From Pseudoflavonifractor sp964504285 (GTDB lineage Bacteria; Bacillota; Clostridia; Oscillospirales; Oscillospiraceae), in NCBI GenBank assembly GCA_964504285.1, contig CAZDDZ010000074.1:1-13880 (forward strand): a stretch of 13,880 nucleotides of DNA. The letters are read 5' to 3'. A program made the position numbers and the translations under genes. This document shows, in pieces, positions 1-6,850 of this stretch (position 1 is its first letter; each line of letters begins with the position of its first letter). The notes beneath the pieces were generated by a model. The model did not search any database and was not told the origin of the DNA. It saw only the letters and a program-made list of their open reading frames with translations.

Positions 1-337
1 AGCCGTTGAAAAGTTTGTTGTATTGTTGAACAACCCTTCTTTTCCATTTTTCCCCAAATAAAAAGCACCTCAAATACTCCATGTTTCGATTAAGTTCGAT
101 GTAAAGGGAGGGCTCATATTTCTTCACTTTAGTGAAGAATGCAATTTGAGATTTTGTCATCTTGTTTACAGCCCTGCGAAATAACAAGAGCGCAAAAAGA
201 AAGGCTACTATGAGCACTATTGTAGCTACAAATCCCCAAGCGGTTTGAATTTGCCCCAGAGCATCAACTGAATTTTGTATTTTCTCTAATAAAATTTCAA
301 AACCAGCTTGGGTTGTGCTATCAGCATTTGTCATCAT
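1..337 (-). CDS. N-terminal part of a small one-helix membrane protein (runs off the left edge)
   Basis: Reading leftward from 337 there is an open frame of 112 codons with no stop before the window edge. It starts with two consecutive ATG codons (337 and 334), preceded by AAAGGAG (350-344) at normal spacing, so the start is well supported. Residues about 1-33 are polar. Residues about 34-54 form one hydrophobic helix (GFVATIVLIVAFLFALLLF). A basic, aromatic segment follows (RRAVNKMTKS... and KWKRRVV), suggesting the rest lies in the cytoplasm. The gene is clearly AT-rich, unlike the GC-rich transfer gene to its right, and points the opposite way, so it is probably a separately acquired insert. 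I recognise no family and infer no function. Confidence 0.6.
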   Translation of the reverse strand, partial: MMTNADSTTQAGFEILLEKIQNSVDALGQIQTAWGFVATIVLIVAFLFALLLFRRAVNKMTKSQIAFFTKVKKYEPSLYIELNRNMEYLRCFLFGEKWKRRVVQQYNKLFNG

Positions 338-617
338 TAGAGTCTCCTTTTTTGTAAGGTTTAAATGTTCTGCTATTCTTGAACAATAATTTGGATCAAT
401 AAACAGCGATCATGTGTAAAAGCTGATACCAAAAAGAGAGTCATTTATTATTGAAGCAAAGTGCCATTATGCAAAATGAACCTTTGTCTCATCGCTAACC
501 GCCGTGGGGTACATTATTCACACACTCGGCATTACAAACTTTTGCGCTAACAATGCCGATAATTGTCTTTATTATACAACTCCCTGCGTAGGAGCGCAAC
601 CACATCACCATTAAACC
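338..617. other. AT-rich divergent intergenic region with one inverted repeat
   Basis: No gene of credible length is visible here. It must hold the promoter of the minus-strand gene; TTGCAT followed 18 nt later by TAATAA on the minus strand (about 475-446) is only a weak match. A perfect 8-bp inverted repeat, TCGGCATT (526-533) and AATGCCGA (552-559), has an 18-nt spacer and no T-tract. It may be an operator or simply a stem-loop. Low GC continues to about 590, where composition shifts to that of the transfer gene. Confidence 0.4.
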
Positions 618-643
618 GCACCTCCTGTCGAGGTGCTATTTTT
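618..643 (+). terminator. Intrinsic terminator upstream of the C40 peptidase gene
   Basis: GCACCTC (618-624) pairs perfectly with GAGGTGC (630-636) around a 5-nt loop, followed by TATTTTT. It points right and ends only about 20 nt before the peptidase gene. It may be the old terminator of a transfer gene now separated by the AT-rich insert, or an attenuator in front of the peptidase. Confidence 0.7.
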
Positions 644-665
644 ATGTCATCAGGAGGTAACTACA

Positions 666-2648
666 TTGCCAGACATTAAGGAAAAGCCCTCTATGGATAA
701 GCCACGGGCGAGGGATAAGGCGGCGCTATTGCCCCAACAGGCCGGGCAGCTGTTGAAAGAAAAATATCTGCGCCAGCTCGACCAGCGCCGACCAGGAGAG
801 GATGCCGGGGACGAATATGCCACCGACCAGGTGGAGGGCAGCACCCGTTGGGCTGTGGACGAGCTGACCGCCACCGCCACCCACTCTGCCAAAGAGCGCT
901 GGGAGAGCATCAAGCATAAGACCCGCAGCAAGGACGTACCGCCCACCGATACCGCCCCGGCGCGGGAGCGCCCGGCCAACGCGCCCAAGGAGCGCCCTGC
1001 CGTCACGAAAACCCGTTTAGCAGAAAGCAACGCCCCCAAGGCCACCGACCACGCCCCCGGCCAACAGCCCAAGTCCGCAACAGCCCCCACCCGTTCCAGC
1101 AAGCGCGGATACCCACCTACTCACACCACCTTGAACAACAGGCGGCGGGTTGACCCCGCCGCGCTCCCCCCGCCCACGGTGAGCACACCGCCACAGTCCG
1201 CGCAAACGCCCATCCATATGCCAAACACGCCCCCGGTGGAGACTTCCGCCGGGGGCGTTGCCATGCCCGGACGCCGCCCTGCACTGGTCAAGGAGCGCCT
1301 ACGCGCCAGCGCCGCCACCATCAAGACCCGCACCAACGTCCGGGGGGTGGCAAAGGCTTCTGCCAAAGCCCCTGCGCCCAAGGTGCGGCCTGCAATATCC
1401 CAAGCCGTTGCCAAGCAAGCCACCCGCAAGGCCAGACAGACCGCCCAGCAGCACATGAAACACCAAATGGTGGCAAGGGCGCAGAAAGCCGCCAAGACCG
1501 CCGCCGTTGCGGCCAAGCGTGTGACCGTTGCTATCGTGAAAGCCGCTGCTGCGCTGGTCAGTTCTTTTGTGGGGCTGCTGGGTGGCGGCTTTCTTTTGAT
1601 TGCCCTGGTGGTGGTCGTTATCATCGCCGCCGTTGCCAGCTCGCCCTTTGGCCTGTTCTTTGCCGCCGAACCCAACGCCCCGGGTAGCGTTTCGGTGGCC
1701 CAGGCCGTGGCGCAGGTGAACATGGACTACAATGCCAAGCTGGAGGAGCTGCAAGCGGGCGGCTATGACAGCATAGAAATCCACGGACAGGCCCCCGACT
1801 GGCCCGACGTGCTGGCCGTGTTCGCCGTTAAGACCGCCGGGGCCGACGGCGAGGGTATGGATGTGGCCACGCTGGATGCTGACCGCCTCGAAAAGCTGAA
1901 AGCCGTCTTTTGGGACATGACTGCCATCACCTCCTACGTGGAGGAAATCTATCACCCCGGCGATGGGGAGGATGATCCCGGCTGGACGGAGTATATTTTG
2001 CACATCACCATCACGCCCAAAACCGCCGACGCGATGCGCTCCGTCTATGCGTTCACGCCCTATCAAAACAGCGCCCTTGACGATCTGCTTTCAGACCGCG
2101 CCGCCCTGTCCTCTCTGGCCGGAGACCTGACCATCACCGGCGCTGATCTAGCGGACATACTGAAGAACCTGCCCGATGACCTATCCCCCGAGCGCCGGGA
2201 GGCCGTGCGCGTAGCCCTCACCCTTGTTGGCAAGGTCAACTACTTTTGGGGCGGCAAGAGCCACGCCATCGGCTGGGATAGTCGCTGGGGGACGCTGCAA
2301 AAGGTGTGGGCCGAGGGCAGCTCCACCACCGGCACCTACCGGCCCTACGGCCTCGATTGTTCCGGGTACGTCGATTGGATTTTCAACAACTCCATGGACT
2401 ACATCATCGGCCACGGCGGCGGCGTCATCATGCAGCACACCTACTGCACAGACATTGATTGGAGCGAGGCCCAGCCCGGCGACCTGGCCTTTTTCCCGGA
2501 TGACAGCCATATCGGCATCGTCGTGGGCCTCAGTGAGAGCGGCGGCATCCTGGTCGCCCACTGTTCCAGCGGACAAAACAACGTGGTTGTGACCGACTGC
2601 GCCGCCAGCGGCTTTACCGCCATCGGCAGGCCGGACGTGTTTGACTAA
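666..2648 (+). CDS. Membrane-anchored NlpC/P60 (C40) cell-wall peptidase of ICE type
   Basis: This 660-aa protein probably cuts peptidoglycan stem peptides to open the wall for the conjugation machinery. The start is TTG at 666, eight bases after AGGAGG (652-657). An in-frame GTG at 633 lies inside the terminator and lacks a ribosome site. Residues 1-295 are a low-complexity Pro/Ala/Lys/Arg-rich cytoplasmic part. Residues about 300-325 form one transmembrane helix. Residues about 330-530 are an extracellular linker domain. The C-terminal 120 residues are the NlpC/P60 domain: the catalytic Cys is Cys565 in GLDCSGYVDW, the catalytic His is His615 in DSHIGIVVG, and His632 in VAHCSSG fits the third polar position. 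Proteins of this layout (often called the CD1108 family) normally follow VirB4 in Tn1549-like elements. VirB4 is not next to it here, and the usual DUF4315, DUF4366 and topoisomerase genes are absent downstream. Family assignment is confident; the role in transfer is from family knowledge. Confidence 0.88.
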   Translation: MPDIKEKPSMDKPRARDKAALLPQQAGQLLKEKYLRQLDQRRPGEDAGDEYATDQVEGSTRWAVDELTATATHSAKERWESIKHKTRSKDVPPTDTAPARERPANAPKERPAVTKTRLAESNAPKATDHAPGQQPKSATAPTRSSKRGYPPTHTTLNNRRRVDPAALPPPTVSTPPQSAQTPIHMPNTPPVETSAGGVAMPGRRPALVKERLRASAATIKTRTNVRGVAKASAKAPAPKVRPAISQAVAKQATRKARQTAQQHMKHQMVARAQKAAKTAAVAAKRVTVAIVKAAAALVSSFVGLLGGGFLLIALVVVVIIAAVASSPFGLFFAAEPNAPGSVSVAQAVAQVNMDYNAKLEELQAGGYDSIEIHGQAPDWPDVLAVFAVKTAGADGEGMDVATLDADRLEKLKAVFWDMTAITSYVEEIYHPGDGEDDPGWTEYILHITITPKTADAMRSVYAFTPYQNSALDDLLSDRAALSSLAGDLTITGADLADILKNLPDDLSPERREAVRVALTLVGKVNYFWGGKSHAIGWDSRWGTLQKVWAEGSSTTGTYRPYGLDCSGYVDWIFNNSMDYIIGHGGGVIMQHTYCTDIDWSEAQPGDLAFFPDDSHIGIVVGLSESGGILVAHCSSGQNNVVVTDCAASGFTAIGRPDVFD

Positions 2649-2656
2649 AAAAACCT

Positions 2657-2690
2657 GTCGAAAAACGTAGTCCGAATCGGACTGCATTAA
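2657..2690. repeat. Palindromic repeat unit, copy 1
   Basis: GTCGAAAAACGT leads into the palindrome AGTCCGAATCGGACT (2669-2683: 6-bp stem, 3-nt loop) and then GCATTAA. Counting one wobble pair the stem is 8 bp (2667-2685). Near-identical units lie at 9461-9489 and 9490-9527. It sits just after the peptidase stop and upstream of the regulator/kinase promoter. It could act as a weak terminator, an operator, or the scar of a recombination event. Confidence 0.75.
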
Positions 2691-2761
2691 AATCCGGTTC
2701 CACGTGTGCTTAAATGGCTGACAAAAGCCACAACAATCTAAAGGATAGAAAACATATTTTG

Positions 2762-2790
2762 TTGTCAATATTGCACGATTCGTCTATACT
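2762..2790 (+). promoter_or_regulatory. Sigma-A promoter of the regulator/kinase operon
   Basis: TTGTCA (2762-2767) and TATACT (2785-2790) are separated by exactly 17 nt, each matching the consensus at five of six bases. Transcription would start near 2797, giving a leader of about 73 nt before the TTG start at 2870. This placement argues against the earlier in-frame ATG at 2714. CAACAA (2731-2736) and TTGTTG (2759-2764) form a loose inverted repeat overlapping the -35 box, a possible operator. Confidence 0.65.
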
Positions 2791-2869
2791 GAAAGCAACA
2801 GATACTGTCTGCTTTGTGCAATACAAAAATTTGAATCGCGATGCTTATTGCTATAAGGAGTTGAGTACA

Positions 2870-3310
2870 TTGAAGCCGCAACATTTGGCACTCAAAACAG
2901 AAGAACTGTTTCATCTTGTACAATCATCGCCAAAGTTATTTCAAGAAATGCTTTTACAAGAAGTTCCTTCCAATACCGTGCTGTCCTTAACGGACTATTT
3001 GCGAAATATGTTGGAGTCCCACCACACCGCGATTACGGATGTGGTTAAAGTATCGCTCCTAAGTAAGACGTACGTCTATCAGATTTTCAGCGGACAAAGG
3101 TCCCCTTCACGCGATATGCTGCTGCGGATTGGCTTTTCCATGTCGCTTACCGTCAATGAGTTGCAGCACTTGCTTATGATTGCTCAAACCGGCAGCCTCT
3201 ATCCAAAAGTCAGGCGGGATGCCGCAATCCTCTGTTGTGCAGCGCAGTCCCTTTCTCTTGCCGCAACGAGTGAATTTTTAGAATCCATTTCGGAGAGACC
3301 GTTACTATGA
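2870..3310 (+). CDS. XRE-like helix-turn-helix regulator paired with a protein kinase
   Basis: A 146-aa protein. I choose the TTG at 2870 because AAGGAG (2855-2860) lies nine bases upstream and a good promoter (2762-2790) lies inside the longer frame that opens at 2714. Residues 1-50 are amphipathic (TEELFHLVQSSPKLFQEMLLQ). Residues about 55-103 form a lambda-repressor-like helix-turn-helix, with VSLLSKTYVYQIFSGQRSPS resembling the second and third helices of XRE proteins. The C-terminal 40 residues are helical. The stop overlaps the kinase start by 4 nt (ATGA), so the two are translationally coupled. From memory, HTH proteins of this layout beside Ser/Thr kinases recur in clostridia. The inferred role is DNA-binding partner, possibly substrate, of the kinase. 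It has many HTH-type features but I could not check a profile. Confidence 0.75.
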   Translation: MKPQHLALKTEELFHLVQSSPKLFQEMLLQEVPSNTVLSLTDYLRNMLESHHTAITDVVKVSLLSKTYVYQIFSGQRSPSRDMLLRIGFSMSLTVNELQHLLMIAQTGSLYPKVRRDAAILCCAAQSLSLAATSEFLESISERPLL

Positions 3311-5208
3311 ATGATGAAGTAAAAGAGCGGAGTATGGAGGCACTAGAGAAGCTCTATCAGGGGGAACAGCTACCTGAGCGCCTTGCCGCGCAGTATTATA
3401 TCGCATCGTGCCTCAAAGCATCCGATGACAAGGACGTATTCCTGTTGACGCACCTTCAAAACGGAGGGCAGTTTATCTTAAAGCGGGGCCGTGGGAAACA
3501 AGCCGAATTGCTTGCGCAAGAGTATAGACTGCTGTCATCGGTGAAGTTTTCCTTTGTTCCCCAAGCGGTGTGTTTCTTTGAAGATGAGAGGCAATGCTGG
3601 CTGGTGCGGGAGTACGCGCCGGGAGAGACTCTGGAACAACTGGTGGAGCGAAAAGGCCCCCTTTCTCCCTGCGAGGCGCTGAACGCCATAGAAACTATTT
3701 GTACGCACCTCCAAATGCTCCACGGGCATACGCCGCCGCTGATTCACCGTGACATCAAGCCGCAGAACATCGTCCGCACCGACGCAGGGGATTACCACCT
3801 GATCGACATTGACGCCATGCGCGACTACAAGCCGGACGCCCAATATGACACGGTATTCCTAGGTACGCGGGAGACGGCGGCGCCGGAGCAGTTCGGGTAT
3901 CAACAAACCAGCGCAAAATCTGATATTTACAGCATAGGCGTTCTTCTTTTATATCTGCTGACCGGCGAGTATGTTTTGAATGACTGCAATTTGAAGATGG
4001 CCCCGAAACCTCTGCGCACAGTCATTCGAAAGTGTACCGCTTTTGACCCCAAGCGACGCTACCACTCCGCCGCGGCGCTGTTGCGTGAACTAAAGTACGT
4101 CAAGCGTTTCCAGCAGCCTCGCCGGGTTCTGTTCCCGGTGGTTACAGCCTGTGCTCTGATTTTGGCGGTGATTGTCGTGGGTTTGGGAAACATGGTGTCT
4201 AACGCACTGCGAACAGAGCGCCCAGTACTTTTTCAAAACCAGCGGTTAGAGACGGCGGCCAGACAAATATTGGGCAAGAATGCGACTGCGCCTCTCTATC
4301 CGTCCGAATTGGGACAAATCACAACGCTGATTCTCAGCGAGGACGAGAGTTTTACACAGTGGGATGAATACCAGGACTACCACGGCATCCACGAATACGA
4401 TACCCCCAAAAGTCCTGCGCCTCCCATGTCCCTGGAGGACCTACGCTATTTTACCGGCCTGACCTCGCTGGCGCTGGAGAAACAAAATATTTCTGACCTA
4501 TCCGCTCTCGCCGCCCTACCCTTGACCCGCCTCAGCCTTTCATGGAATCAAGTCACCGACCTCACGCCGCTTTCCGCGTGTTCAGAGCTGCGTGTTCTAT
4601 GGCTCAGTCACAATCCAATCACGGACCTCTCTCCGTTGGCTGGCCTGACCACCTTATCTGATTTTGACATCACGGATACGTCTGTTACCTCGCTGGAACC
4701 GCTTAAAAATGCCCCGCTGCAACGGCTCCTGTGCTTAAATACCGGCCTGTCCTATCATACTTTTTTACCGGATTATCCCGGTTTGAGCGATTTGCGGTTG
4801 ACTGGGGCGGACGAGGAAACGATTCGATATATCTCTGGACTGACAAATCTGGAGGTGCTGGGGCTGTTCGACAGCGATGTGACCGCACTGGCTCAGGTCG
4901 GTTCCATGCCCCGACTCTCCACACTGGATTTGACAGGCTGCGTAGGTCTAAACAGCCTGGAGGGCATCGAAAGCTATCCGGCGCTGCTTTACCTCAGCGT
5001 GTCCGGCACGGGTGTGCGGGACCTCACGCCTGTGGTGGCACTACCTCGCTTGGATGCTTTAGAGGTAATCGGGGTGCCGATAGAGGATTATTCCTTTTTA
5101 AGCGATTGCCCCCGGCTTCACACGCTGATTCTGCATGACGGAGCACGGGCGCGGGCCGCCTCCCAGATCTCCCCAAGCGGCATTGAAATCATCGGTGTTG
5201 ATTTCTAA
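3307..5208 (+). CDS. Transmembrane Ser/Thr protein kinase with extracellular leucine-rich repeats
   Basis: A 633-aa protein starting at ATG 3307, inside the stop of the regulator gene. Residues about 30-265 are a Hanks-type kinase domain: Lys59 (QFILKRG) is the likely ATP-anchoring lysine, His147-Arg-Asp149-Ile-Lys151-Pro-Gln-Asn154 is the catalytic loop, Asp167-Ile-Asp169 stands where DFG normally is, Gly186 begins GTRETAAPEQFG (activation/P+1 segment), and SDIYSIGVLLLYLLTGE is subdomain IX. The glycine-rich loop is not recognisable. Residues about 274-295 form one membrane helix. Residues about 376-620 are repeated LRR units (DLTPL, DLSPLAGLTTL, SLEPLKNAPL patterns), placed outside the cell if the kinase is cytoplasmic. 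The layout resembles PknB-type receptors, with LRRs in place of PASTA repeats. It probably senses a surface ligand and phosphorylates the coupled HTH protein; that link is inference. Confidence 0.9.
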   Translation: MNDEVKERSMEALEKLYQGEQLPERLAAQYYIASCLKASDDKDVFLLTHLQNGGQFILKRGRGKQAELLAQEYRLLSSVKFSFVPQAVCFFEDERQCWLVREYAPGETLEQLVERKGPLSPCEALNAIETICTHLQMLHGHTPPLIHRDIKPQNIVRTDAGDYHLIDIDAMRDYKPDAQYDTVFLGTRETAAPEQFGYQQTSAKSDIYSIGVLLLYLLTGEYVLNDCNLKMAPKPLRTVIRKCTAFDPKRRYHSAAALLRELKYVKRFQQPRRVLFPVVTACALILAVIVVGLGNMVSNALRTERPVLFQNQRLETAARQILGKNATAPLYPSELGQITTLILSEDESFTQWDEYQDYHGIHEYDTPKSPAPPMSLEDLRYFTGLTSLALEKQNISDLSALAALPLTRLSLSWNQVTDLTPLSACSELRVLWLSHNPITDLSPLAGLTTLSDFDITDTSVTSLEPLKNAPLQRLLCLNTGLSYHTFLPDYPGLSDLRLTGADEETIRYISGLTNLEVLGLFDSDVTALAQVGSMPRLSTLDLTGCVGLNSLEGIESYPALLYLSVSGTGVRDLTPVVALPRLDALEVIGVPIEDYSFLSDCPRLHTLILHDGARARAASQISPSGIEIIGVDF

Positions 5209-5233
5209 TAAAAGTCCGCTCTCAGCGTACCAC

Positions 5234-5250
5234 GCGGAACCCGTTTCCGC
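5234..5250 (+). other. Small hairpin downstream of the kinase gene
   Basis: GCGGAA (5234-5239) pairs with TTCCGC (5245-5250) around a 5-nt loop, 26 nt after the kinase stop. TTATACT follows instead of a T-run, so it is at best a weak terminator. The rest of 5209-5352 is AT-rich with no other clear feature. Confidence 0.35.
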
Positions 5251-5352
5251 TTATACTAAAAACAAAGCTACAATAAAAACCAGAATTGGGACATCGCCCC
5301 CGAATGAAAGACTAACTATTAAAAGTCAAGCTCCAAAATGAGGAGGGATACC

Positions 5353-5421
5353 ATGAAGAAGGCAGTGCGAGAAAGGTATAGCAAAGCAGACGTCCATGAG
5401 GACGCCGTTAAAGTGGCATAG
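5353..5421 (+). CDS. 22-codon ORF, probably the truncated 5' end of a gene beside the IS110 element
   Basis: ATG at 5353 follows a strong AGGAGG (5341-5346) at 6-nt spacing. The frame reads MKKAVRERYSKADVHEDAVK and stops at TAG 5419-5421, four bases from the end of the transposase gene on the other strand. The very good ribosome site with so short a product suggests a gene whose body was lost when the insertion sequence landed. A charged V-R-x-R-Y start occurs in some SAM methyltransferases, but the fragment is too short to assign. Confidence 0.35.
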   Translation: MKKAVRERYSKADVHEDAVKVA

Positions 5422-6780
5422 AGATTAGGCTGCCACTCGATATGGCCGGCAGGATTTTTCCAGGGCGTAGATAAGCCGAACCAACTTCTTGGCGGCATGA
5501 GAGAGGGCTACGTTGTAGTGCTTGCCCTCCGCACGTTTTTTGGCGAGATATTCGGCAAAGGTGGGGTCCCAGTGGCAGACGTACTTGGTTGCGTTGTAGA
5601 GGGCAAAGCGCAAATATCTTGAGCCCCGTTTCTCCATATGGGCATAGCAGTTGTTAAGTTGCCCGGATTGGTAAGTAGAGGGCGAGAGGCCGGCAAAGGC
5701 CAGGAGCTTGTCAGGGGAATCAAAGCGGGAGAAATCCCCCACCTCGGCAAGAATCATGGCACCCATGCGGAAGCCAATGCCGGGGATGGTGGTAATGGGA
5801 GAGTTCAGTTTTTCCATGATGTCTTGAATAGAGGCCTCCACTTCCTCAACCTCTTTATCCAGTTCTCGAATGAGGCGGATGGTATGTCGGAGTTCCAGAG
5901 ACTTGGCGGGCATAACGGAGCCAATAGAATCCATGGCAGCATCCCGGAGAGTAAGCGCCATATCCCGCCCATACCGGCCCTTGGAGGCGTCAGCCAGGAG
6001 GAGCTTCAACCTGGTTAGGTTGGCCCCGGCGATCTGTGCAGCCCCCGGAAACTCATTTAGGAGGGCATAGACCGAGGCCATGTGTAGAGTAGGCACCAGT
6101 TTCTCTAACTCTGGGAACAGAATGCAGACCAGTCTGGAGACGGACTGCTTCAGCTTGGCCCGTTCCCGAATCTTGTCAAAGCGGTATCTGGTCAGTGACT
6201 TGAGTTCCTCATTGTGGTACACTGTGTCCGTGTAGGGCTTGAGGCCCATATCGGACATGAGCATAGCCGCAATGGTACGCGCATCCACTCGGTCGGTCTT
6301 GGTTTTCCGCAAGGAGAGACTTTTCCGGTAGAGATTGGTGTGCAGGGGATTCAAGACATAGGTGGCCAGACCGCTGTCGAGGAGGAACCCCAGGAGATTG
6401 TAGCTGTAGTGTCCGGTTGCCTCAAGCCCTACTCTTATTTTGTCCTGGGGCGTAGTGACCGACCGGAGCCTCTCCAGCAGACACCGAAACCCATCCATCG
6501 TGTTTGGGATCGTGAACACATCCGCCAGGACTTTGCCCTCTGAGCTGAGGATAGAGCAGTCATGCTTGTCCTTTGCCACGTCGATTCCAACGCAGATCAT
6601 ACGCAATACCTCCGTCTTTCGATTGTTGATGCTGTCCCCACAGGGCCTTTGCCTTGTAACCTTGTTCTACATCAACCGTCTGGCGGTATCTAACTGATTA
6701 ACAAAACTGCAAAGGGCTGTGGCCGGAGCCTTTCTTAAACCATCTTGTGGTAGGATGATTGCACCAATCCACAGCATCCC
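5422..6780 (-). mobile_element. IS110-family insertion sequence (ends not resolved)
   Basis: A complete IS110-type transposase gene (5425-6600) and about 180 nt of structured non-coding DNA upstream of it make up the element. IS110 elements of the IS110 subgroup lack terminal inverted repeats, so the ends given are approximate. GTGGCA (5413-5418) and TGCCAC (5431-5436) form a short inverted repeat across the left boundary. It lies between the truncated 22-codon ORF and the hydrolase gene. Confidence 0.55.
5425..6600 (-). CDS. IS110-family DEDD transposase (bridge-RNA-guided recombinase type)
   Basis: A 391-aa protein from ATG 6600, chosen because GGAGGT (6613-6608) lies seven bases upstream; the TTG at 6606 would be only one base from it. 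The N-terminal RuvC-like domain keeps all four DEDD acidic residues: Asp7 (VGIDVAKDKHD), Glu60 (VGLEATGHY), Asp102 and Asp105 (KTDRVDART). A coiled-coil-like stretch covers roughly 205-265. The C-terminal Transposase_20 domain has the helix-hairpin-helix ITTIPGIGFRMGAMILAEVG and Ser312 in STYQSGQ, matching the catalytic serine of IS110 recombinases. Length is usual for the family (about 330-450) and the frame is intact, so it may be active. Known members recombine DNA using a structured RNA encoded in the element end. Confidence 0.95.
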   Translation of the reverse strand: MICVGIDVAKDKHDCSILSSEGKVLADVFTIPNTMDGFRCLLERLRSVTTPQDKIRVGLEATGHYSYNLLGFLLDSGLATYVLNPLHTNLYRKSLSLRKTKTDRVDARTIAAMLMSDMGLKPYTDTVYHNEELKSLTRYRFDKIRERAKLKQSVSRLVCILFPELEKLVPTLHMASVYALLNEFPGAAQIAGANLTRLKLLLADASKGRYGRDMALTLRDAAMDSIGSVMPAKSLELRHTIRLIRELDKEVEEVEASIQDIMEKLNSPITTIPGIGFRMGAMILAEVGDFSRFDSPDKLLAFAGLSPSTYQSGQLNNCYAHMEKRGSRYLRFALYNATKYVCHWDPTFAEYLAKKRAEGKHYNVALSHAAKKLVRLIYALEKSCRPYRVAA

Positions 6781-6790
6781 TTACAGTGTA
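6614..6790 (-). ncRNA. Candidate bridge RNA region of the IS110 element
   Basis: In IS110-group elements the guide RNA is encoded in the non-coding end upstream of the transposase, which here is this stretch read right to left. Visible pairings support a folded RNA: GATGCTGT (6628-6635) with ACAGCATC (6771-6778), 8 bp enclosing 151 nt; GCTGTGG (6716-6722) with CCACAGC (6769-6775), 7 bp enclosing a large internal loop; and CTGT/ACAG around GGGG near 6632-6644. The first two pairings compete. Limits and target/donor loops cannot be set from one copy. Confidence 0.4.
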
Positions 6791-6850
6791 GCACTGCCCT
6801 TGGAGAGGGGCTTTATAAACTACTACTCTATAATACAAGGATGGTACACA

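Noticed and set aside
2714..2869. ATG 2714 as the start of the XRE-like regulator
   Set aside because: It has no ribosome site, and a strong promoter lies inside this stretch; TTG 2870 has AAGGAG at good spacing.
6829..6834. TATAAT just upstream of the hydrolase as its promoter
   Set aside because: Transcription would begin within the ribosome site, and there is no -35 match at 16-18 nt.
6719..6850. Extended start of the glycoside hydrolase at 6719
   Set aside because: It adds 44 residues before a perfect signal peptide, lacks a ribosome site and overlaps the IS110 non-coding end.
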